In this document: positions 58,201 to 64,000 of the stretch, one piece after another
Numbering within the stretch: position 1 is the first letter of the stretch
How the letters are laid out: each line of letters starts with the position of its first letter
NCBI GenBank assembly: GCA_023055355.1
Contig: JALJCS010000037.1
Span: 372,001-436,000 of the forward strand
Length of the DNA: 64,000 nt
Reading direction: 5' to 3'
From: Agelaius tricolor
Taxonomy: Eukaryota; Chordata; Aves; Passeriformes; Icteridae
Program-made: the position numbers and the translations under genes
Notes under the pieces: generated by a model
Databases searched by the model: none
What the model was told of the DNA's origin: nothing
The model's input: only the letters and a program-made list of their open reading frames with translations

Positions 58201-60749
58201 AAATCTTTTGGTGGCACTCTCAGGAACCCTTCTACACTTATAACCCAGATGTTGAGACCCTGCTCCCCCCCAGACTGGTCTATTCTGAATTCCATGGTTC
58301 TTGGGCAAAAATGCAGCTCATTTTTAACAAAAAGATCTGTCACTCTGTAATAAATTTCCAATAACCAGTGAGAATAAGCTGCACAGGTATCTCCAAGCAT
58401 TTTCAGTGAATTGAGTAGACATCTGCAGCATGCCAGGATTAATCCCAACCTGACACCAAGCCTGGGGATGGATGTCCAGGTCCTTGCCCATCTTTTGACC
58501 TTATTTTGCCCAATTTTGCCCCGCAGCACAATACAAAACCCACCAGCAGATCAGGGCATGCTGCTGTGGATTCTGAGCATGCACTGAGTCCTTCTTAAGA
58601 GGATAACAAGGAGGATTTGTGGTCAAGGGTTTGGTGTTTCCTTTTGGACCAGGCTGGTTAGGTAAGGCTTGTCACTGAAAGGGCTGGATTAGGAGTGTTT
58701 TGCAGCTGTGCTCTCTAAAATATTTACTCAGTGTCCACTGGAGCAGGTTGCAAAGCCATCAGCACTCACTCTAATCTTCCTGAGCAGCCTGAGTGAGCAC
58801 TGAAATGAAAGACTTCAGCAAAGTCCTCAAATATCTGGTGAGATTAATCTTGTCAATTATAAACACCTCTTGACTCTGAAGTGGGTTGGGATGGGGAGTT
58901 TGAGACCGGTGTCCTTTTCTGACAGACCCACAAAAGCCATTTCCCCCAGGTGTCACAGAAGAAGAGAAAAGCTGCCTGGATGACATGGTAGAAAAACCTG
59001 TAATGTTAGGGAGAAACACAGCCTGCAGGTCTGGGTGGGGAGAGGCACGAGGGGTTTGGGAGCTCTCCACTCCAGCAGGAAGTGCTTCAGTGAGGAAAAG
59101 CTCTCCTGGAAAACAGGACATGCAGGGTAAGGTCTGTGATCTCCCAAAGGCTTCCACCTCCTCCTCAGCCAGGAGGTTCTGTGGGGATTTGTATGGACAA
59201 GGACATTTTCTTGGTTAAAGGAGAAAACAGATAAGGAATATCCTGCCCATAGCCCAGAGGCTAATCCAATAACTTTAGGAACTGCTCTCTGTTTTTCACC
59301 CTCTGATGAGATGGGTCTTGTTACAGCCTTGCCCATCCACCAAGTGCCTGGAACAGGCAGGAACAAGGCTAATTACCCAGGACACCAAAAAATGAGTAAC
59401 ACAAACTCCAGACCAGCAGGTCAGTCCAGCCAAGCACTTGAGCACACAGAACCAGATCTCATCAATCCAACAGACCCAAAACATCACAAGTTAAGGATGT
59501 GCAGGAGTCCTTTGTCACACAGGGGCTTTGTGATCAGGGAATATCATCTGACCCAACCAACTCCATCAAGCTGACACTTGGGTGCCTCCCTCCTTCCCTC
59601 ACAGCCTTGCAAGACACAGTAAATTAAGAAGTCAGGGCAACACCAGGGAATGAAAAGCACTGCAGTGAATCATGAGAGCAGCCCCTGGCTCCCAGCATTG
59701 CCTGCAGCAGAAAAATCAGTGCCTCAACCTCTCTCACAAGCAGCATCCTGAACTGGGGCTGTAAGCACAGCCCAAACAGTTGGTGCCAGCTATTATGATA
59801 GCTGGAATGAGCCAAGGAAAGCAGGAATCTGGCTTGAAACCAAGCACAGGTTCTGAAGATTAAGACATTTTAGCTAATGAGGAGGTGTAGCAGAGAGCAA
59901 GAGAAAGATACAGAAGCAGTAGAATGGAAAAAGGGCAGTGGGATGTGAGCCTTCCCAGGAATTCACAGCAGGACAAGCTGTGGTGGTTATTGTGCTCTGT
60001 TCTGAAGGGCCACAGCAGGAGCAGGCAGCAGAGGGAAACTCTCCTTTGCAGCATCCTTGACCTCCCTTCCATGCAATATCCCCTTTTTGCCAAGGTGCTG
60101 TAGCACTGTAGTTCATTTGTGCCTCCTTTGCAAATCACGATGTCTTTGTGATGGCCTGAGTCAAATAAGGAGTGTCACCCCAGGAATAATCCCATTTCTC
60201 TGCAGGATGAGACATCTAAATAACACACTTGGGTCCCACTGACTCTGTGTCAGTAATGTGGCAACTTTTTTTTTAGTTGTTCTAAAATATTTGTGACTTT
60301 AGCACCCCCTTGTCCTATGGGAGGGGTAAATGCCATCACAAGTGGTGCCACTGATACTCTGTGCTGCTTTTGGCTCTAAGCAGCACACACACAGATCCAG
60401 GTCCCCAAAACCTCACTAACTGAACTGTCTCATTCAAAGGAGTTTTCTCCTTTTGACAAACTTACAAGACATAACTGATTTTTACTCACACAGATGCCTG
60501 TCCCTGCCATTTTCAAAGCAAATTGCTCTTTGGGGCTGCTAGGAAGTAGCAGATGAAGAGGACAGTGATGGATAAACCACATTCCAGCACAGAACCTTTG
60601 TTCCCCTGCTCCCCCACCCACCCCAGCACAGTGGGCAGTAATCCACAGCAGCTCTTTGTGCAGTCTGAGTTTTCTGCTGGCTCTCACTGCCTTTTGCAGT
60701 ATTCCTGCTGCAGAAGACAAGCATGGCTTCAGGATGCAAGTCGAAGAAA
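55204..60749. other. Gene-free stretch, apparently unique sequence
   Basis: No exon, RNA gene or confident repeat was recognised in about 5.5 kb. T runs lie near 56611-56623 and 57801-57812. A weak MIR-like phrase (TTTTCACCTGTGAGATGGAG at 58030) is too short to call. Frames such as 55588-55983 on the reverse strand have no recognisable protein features. Confidence 0.4.
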
Positions 60750-60840
60750 TATAATATTGTGGAGTAATTGAAGCTGGAAGGACCTCTGTGGGTCAGCTGG
60801 CACTGCCCCTGACTCAAAGCAAGGCCAGCTTCAAAGTTAC
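60750..60840 (-). mobile_element. CR1 LINE 3' fragment
   Basis: AATATTGTGGAGTAATTGAA, GCTGGAAGGACCTCTGTGGG, TCAGCTGGCACTGCCCCTGA and CTCAAAGCAAGGCCAGCTTC follow, in reverse complement, the variant of the CR1 3' end that reads GGTTGGAAGAGACCTCT...GATCATCTAGTCCAACCCCC...CTCAAAGCAGGG. The copy is old, short and 5'-truncated. The terminal microsatellite is not clearly kept. Confidence 0.7.
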
Positions 60841-63800
60841 ATGAGATAAACTGGCAATAGTGATTATTTAGGACCCCTGTGGTCTGTTTGCATAAAGTCA
60901 GCTCAGGCTGGCTTGTTTTATTCTGCCCTTAGCCTTGCTGAAGTCACAGCATCACCTCTTCATCCCAGAGGGCTCCTTCTTCTCTCTAAGCTGAGACACT
61001 CAACTCCAAAGGAACATCATTTCCTAAAGGACTCCAAATTTAGAGAGTCTGTTCAGAGCAGGGGAAAAAAAAAATAAAAATAAAGCATCAACAAAGGGAG
61101 GAAGACTCAGCCAAAGGCAGCAGGCAGGACCAGACTGGAATCAAGACTTTGTAGAACTCCCAGTTTGCCACCAGCTCAGCACACATCCTTCTCTGCCAGC
61201 AGCACCCAGCTCCATGAAACACCCACATTCCAGCAGGGAGAGTCTTTCCACTGACCAGGAAGCTCACAAACACTGTAATTGTGCCTCATCTGGCTGTAGC
61301 TTTTGGTCTCCACCAGCTCAGGGCAGAGCAGAACAAGGCACTCCCAGATGAGGTCTGTGCCCAACTGCAAGGCTCCCCTCAGTGCTGGCAGCACTCAGTG
61401 CCTCCCCCTTCATAGGAAAGGAGATAATCTAATTAGCACCTGAAAACAGCAGAAATGAGGTCACTTGCTTCCTGTGTAAAGCTTAATTTTGTATAATTTA
61501 TTTTTTACATTTTCTAATTGAATGAATATTAATTAACTGGAGTTTAATGCAGAAGATGAAGACATTAAACTCTCATTAACAAACACTGAGTCCTATTCAT
61601 CCCCAAACACTTCACATCTGCAGCATTAAGTTATCAAAGGAAAAATCTGCTATGATTTATGTCATTTTCTGGTGGAAAAAGGGAGGCAATAAACCTGCTT
61701 TATCAGCTAATTATCTGCAGGGTGGCACATGGCTCTGTGGGCACCCAGGGATGGCACGTGGCTCCCAGCGAGGCACTGGCAGGCAAAGCCATGTGGTTTT
61801 CTTGCCTGCAGCACCATCCACGTGCTGGAAACGACCTGGAACATGGGGCTGGAAAACAAACCTGGGCCACCTGTGGCATCCCATGGAACTCATGGAAATG
61901 GGCACTGGGGAGGTGAACACAGCAAGGCGTCAGAGCTGCTGGGAGATGAAGGTTTCAGAGCTGTGCATCATCTCTGCCATGGGCACTGAGCCTCACTGAG
62001 GGCTGGGAACAGGAAACTCAGCCTGGGGAGTTGGAGGGGGCTTTATTTGTTATTCCACAGTTATTATTTCCAAATGCTATTATTCACAAATGTTGTTATT
62101 AACCAAGTGTGGTGATTAAAATGTCTCCCCTTGCTGGACAGCCCATTCATCAGCACAGGGGTGTTTCTCCTCCAGCCTGAGGATGATGAAGGGCAGTAAC
62201 TCCTATCCCACTTGGAGAAGGTTCCCCTGCCTGCTAAATCAGCTGCAGGTGTTATGGCCAGAGCTCCTGAGCAGGGAAATGAGCCCAGGCTGGCAGAGAC
62301 TCCCACAGCTCCCCCAGTTTCTCATGAAGGGGGATGTGTCAGATCCTTCACTGGTTCCATTTGCTTTAAACGCAAACACTGCGAGATGTCGCTGTACTTC
62401 AGAAAGTGGAGCACAGATGAAATGTACTAAAAGTGTCCCAAAAAGTCATTCAGTGATTTTTTTTTAAAGGTGTTTCTTCCTTGTCATGTCATTTATAATT
62501 TAATTAGTGGCAGGTTGTCGTGCAATAACTATAAACTATAGATTTATGTACTGGAGAAAAATAGCAACTTCATTCTTAAAGCAGCAGAGCTTGCTCCCAC
62601 TGAGCTGGTGGAGTTGCCATCTGCTGATGGTTCCCTGGAATGTCACCTGTTCTGTTAAGTACATTTATATAAATGAAACTGTATATCTTCATCACTTCCT
62701 CCCCCTCCCACTATGATTTATTCCAGCAGGTTTTACATTTCAATAGCGTTTTCATTTCTCCAATAGAAATCTTTTGTGGATGTGAAACATGATTTTATAT
62801 CTGCAAGTAGATGTTACAGTAAAAAAGTGGCAACAGCAATCAACGATAAATCATGGAAATAGCCTAGAGAAGTAAGTCTGAGAACCAAAACAAGAGCTGA
62901 CAGTGGAGACATTTAAAAGCTCAGAGAGAAAAACAAGTCTTGTGAAGCCTTTTCCACATCAACAAGAATTCAGTGAGCTGGTGGAGAGGCAAGGAAGGGA
63001 AATCTGGAAATGTGGTGAAAAAACCAAAGCAAAGGCAGGCCAACCTTTGTGCCCTGCCAACACAGGGCAGTTGAGGCAGAAAATGGAGCTGCTGGTGACA
63101 AACAGGAGACTGGCACATGAACAATATCCTGCCCTGACACTCAGAAACCTGAAAAAGCAAAACTCCCCTGCTGCACTGCACTGGGGAGGACAAAACACAG
63201 AAGTGATTTAACCAGACTGGGTTCCACTGATGGATCAGTTGTCAAACCCCAGCTCCTGAGGAATACAGGCAGCACTAACACTCAGTGGGAGCCCTGAGGG
63301 CAGAGCAGGCTGGTGCTGGGACTGAAAACATCCACATCCTGGAGGGACTGATTTTCCTTAGTGTGGGCACACCAAAAAAAGCCAAAGACGCTTTTAGACA
63401 CCAAAACTACACTTTATTTGAACCCAGCCTGGAAGTTTTAGAGTTGGAGTGAGCTTAAAATAAGTTGGAAATTGGCTTCCTTGAGGCTCACTCACTGTCA
63501 GGAGCTTCCTCAGCTGCTGCCAACTCCACTCACTGCAGTTGTTTCCTGAGCAGAGTCCCTGCAGCATTTGGGCTCCTCTCACTCATGGCAAACCCTGGTG
63601 CCTTAGTGGACAGTACAGCTTTCATTGGAGAAGAATTAAATTTGGCATTAAACTCAGAAAAGTTACCCCTTCTTGGTTAAAATGAAAAATTCTGATCAAC
63701 TGGAAACATTTCTTGAAAAGCATCTAAAAAATGACACTAGAGGACATCATCTCCCCCTGAATGTGTTTTCTTCTGGAGGGAGTTTCCCTTTAAGCAGAGC

Positions 63801-64000
63801 ACCCAGCACCTGCCCAGCTCCCCCTGCTCTGTTCCCAGTGCTGTGACACAGAGCAGTGGCTCCCCCACCTCCCTCTGCTTGGCTTTAATGAACTATGAAC
63901 AGCCTGAAAAGAGCACGTTGGCTCTGGCAATGCAATCCCTGCTCCTAAAAACCACATCAAAGTGACTGTGCACTTGGCCTTGCCATCCCCTGCCTGCATG
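60841..64000. other. Gene-free stretch, apparently unique sequence
   Basis: No exon, RNA gene or named repeat was recognised up to the window end. Positions 62460-62880 are a repeat-free AT-rich block with TTTATAATTTAATTAG, GCAATAACTATAAA and a CATCTG E-box, making it a weak candidate conserved non-coding element. An A-rich tract lies at about 61063-61085. Confidence 0.4.

Overview
The window looks like vertebrate nuclear DNA from a bird, most likely a songbird. The evidence is a moderate AT bias with strong CpG depletion, 5'-truncated CR1 LINE tails, and at least eight short endogenous-retrovirus solo LTRs with 6-bp target duplications, set in mostly single-copy sequence. I recognise no protein-coding exon, tRNA, rRNA or other RNA gene on either strand. 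The window is best read as intergenic or deep intronic DNA. Every open reading frame I examined either lies in a simple repeat or looks like a chance frame. The bird assignment rests on the repeat families, not on any gene.

Layout. 1-9897 is mainly unique DNA with a (GGGAT)n array at 2182-2270, A-rich tracts and possible conserved non-coding stretches. 9898-10176 is a solo LTR with a perfect 6-bp target duplication. It is followed by a 26-bp minisatellite of 14 copies (10465-10840). 13836-15400 holds two further LTR-like elements. 15400-25187 is mostly unique, with an eroded CR1 and a possible CORE-SINE fossil. 25188-33366 holds another solo LTR, CR1 pieces, a truncated LTR and a family-C solo LTR. 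36862-38660 has a G-quadruplex motif, a CR1 with an expanded 9-bp tail and an ERV-like fragment. 39828-40626 holds two solo LTRs of different families 194 bp apart. 44249-46335 is the most structured stretch: an inverted repeat of about 165 bp per arm, whose right arm contains a 190-bp TA-rich expansion, followed at once by a solo LTR with a perfect target duplication. 47911-48615 is a longer LTR with an internal 46-bp tandem duplication. 50011-51475 has two CR1 fragments. 53480-54284 holds two neighbouring solo LTRs of different families. 55159-60840 has an (AAGAG)n microsatellite and a last CR1 fragment.

No genes act together here. The story is mobile-element history: three LTR families with two or four copies each, almost all reduced to solo LTRs, with target duplications that let the ends be placed to the base. 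Some LTRs still show CCAAT, TATA and poly(A) motifs, so they could act as promoters or enhancers, but nothing in the sequence shows that they do. I found no undescribed multi-gene system. The strongest oddities are the inverted repeat with its TA expansion and the minisatellite that is open in all three reverse frames.
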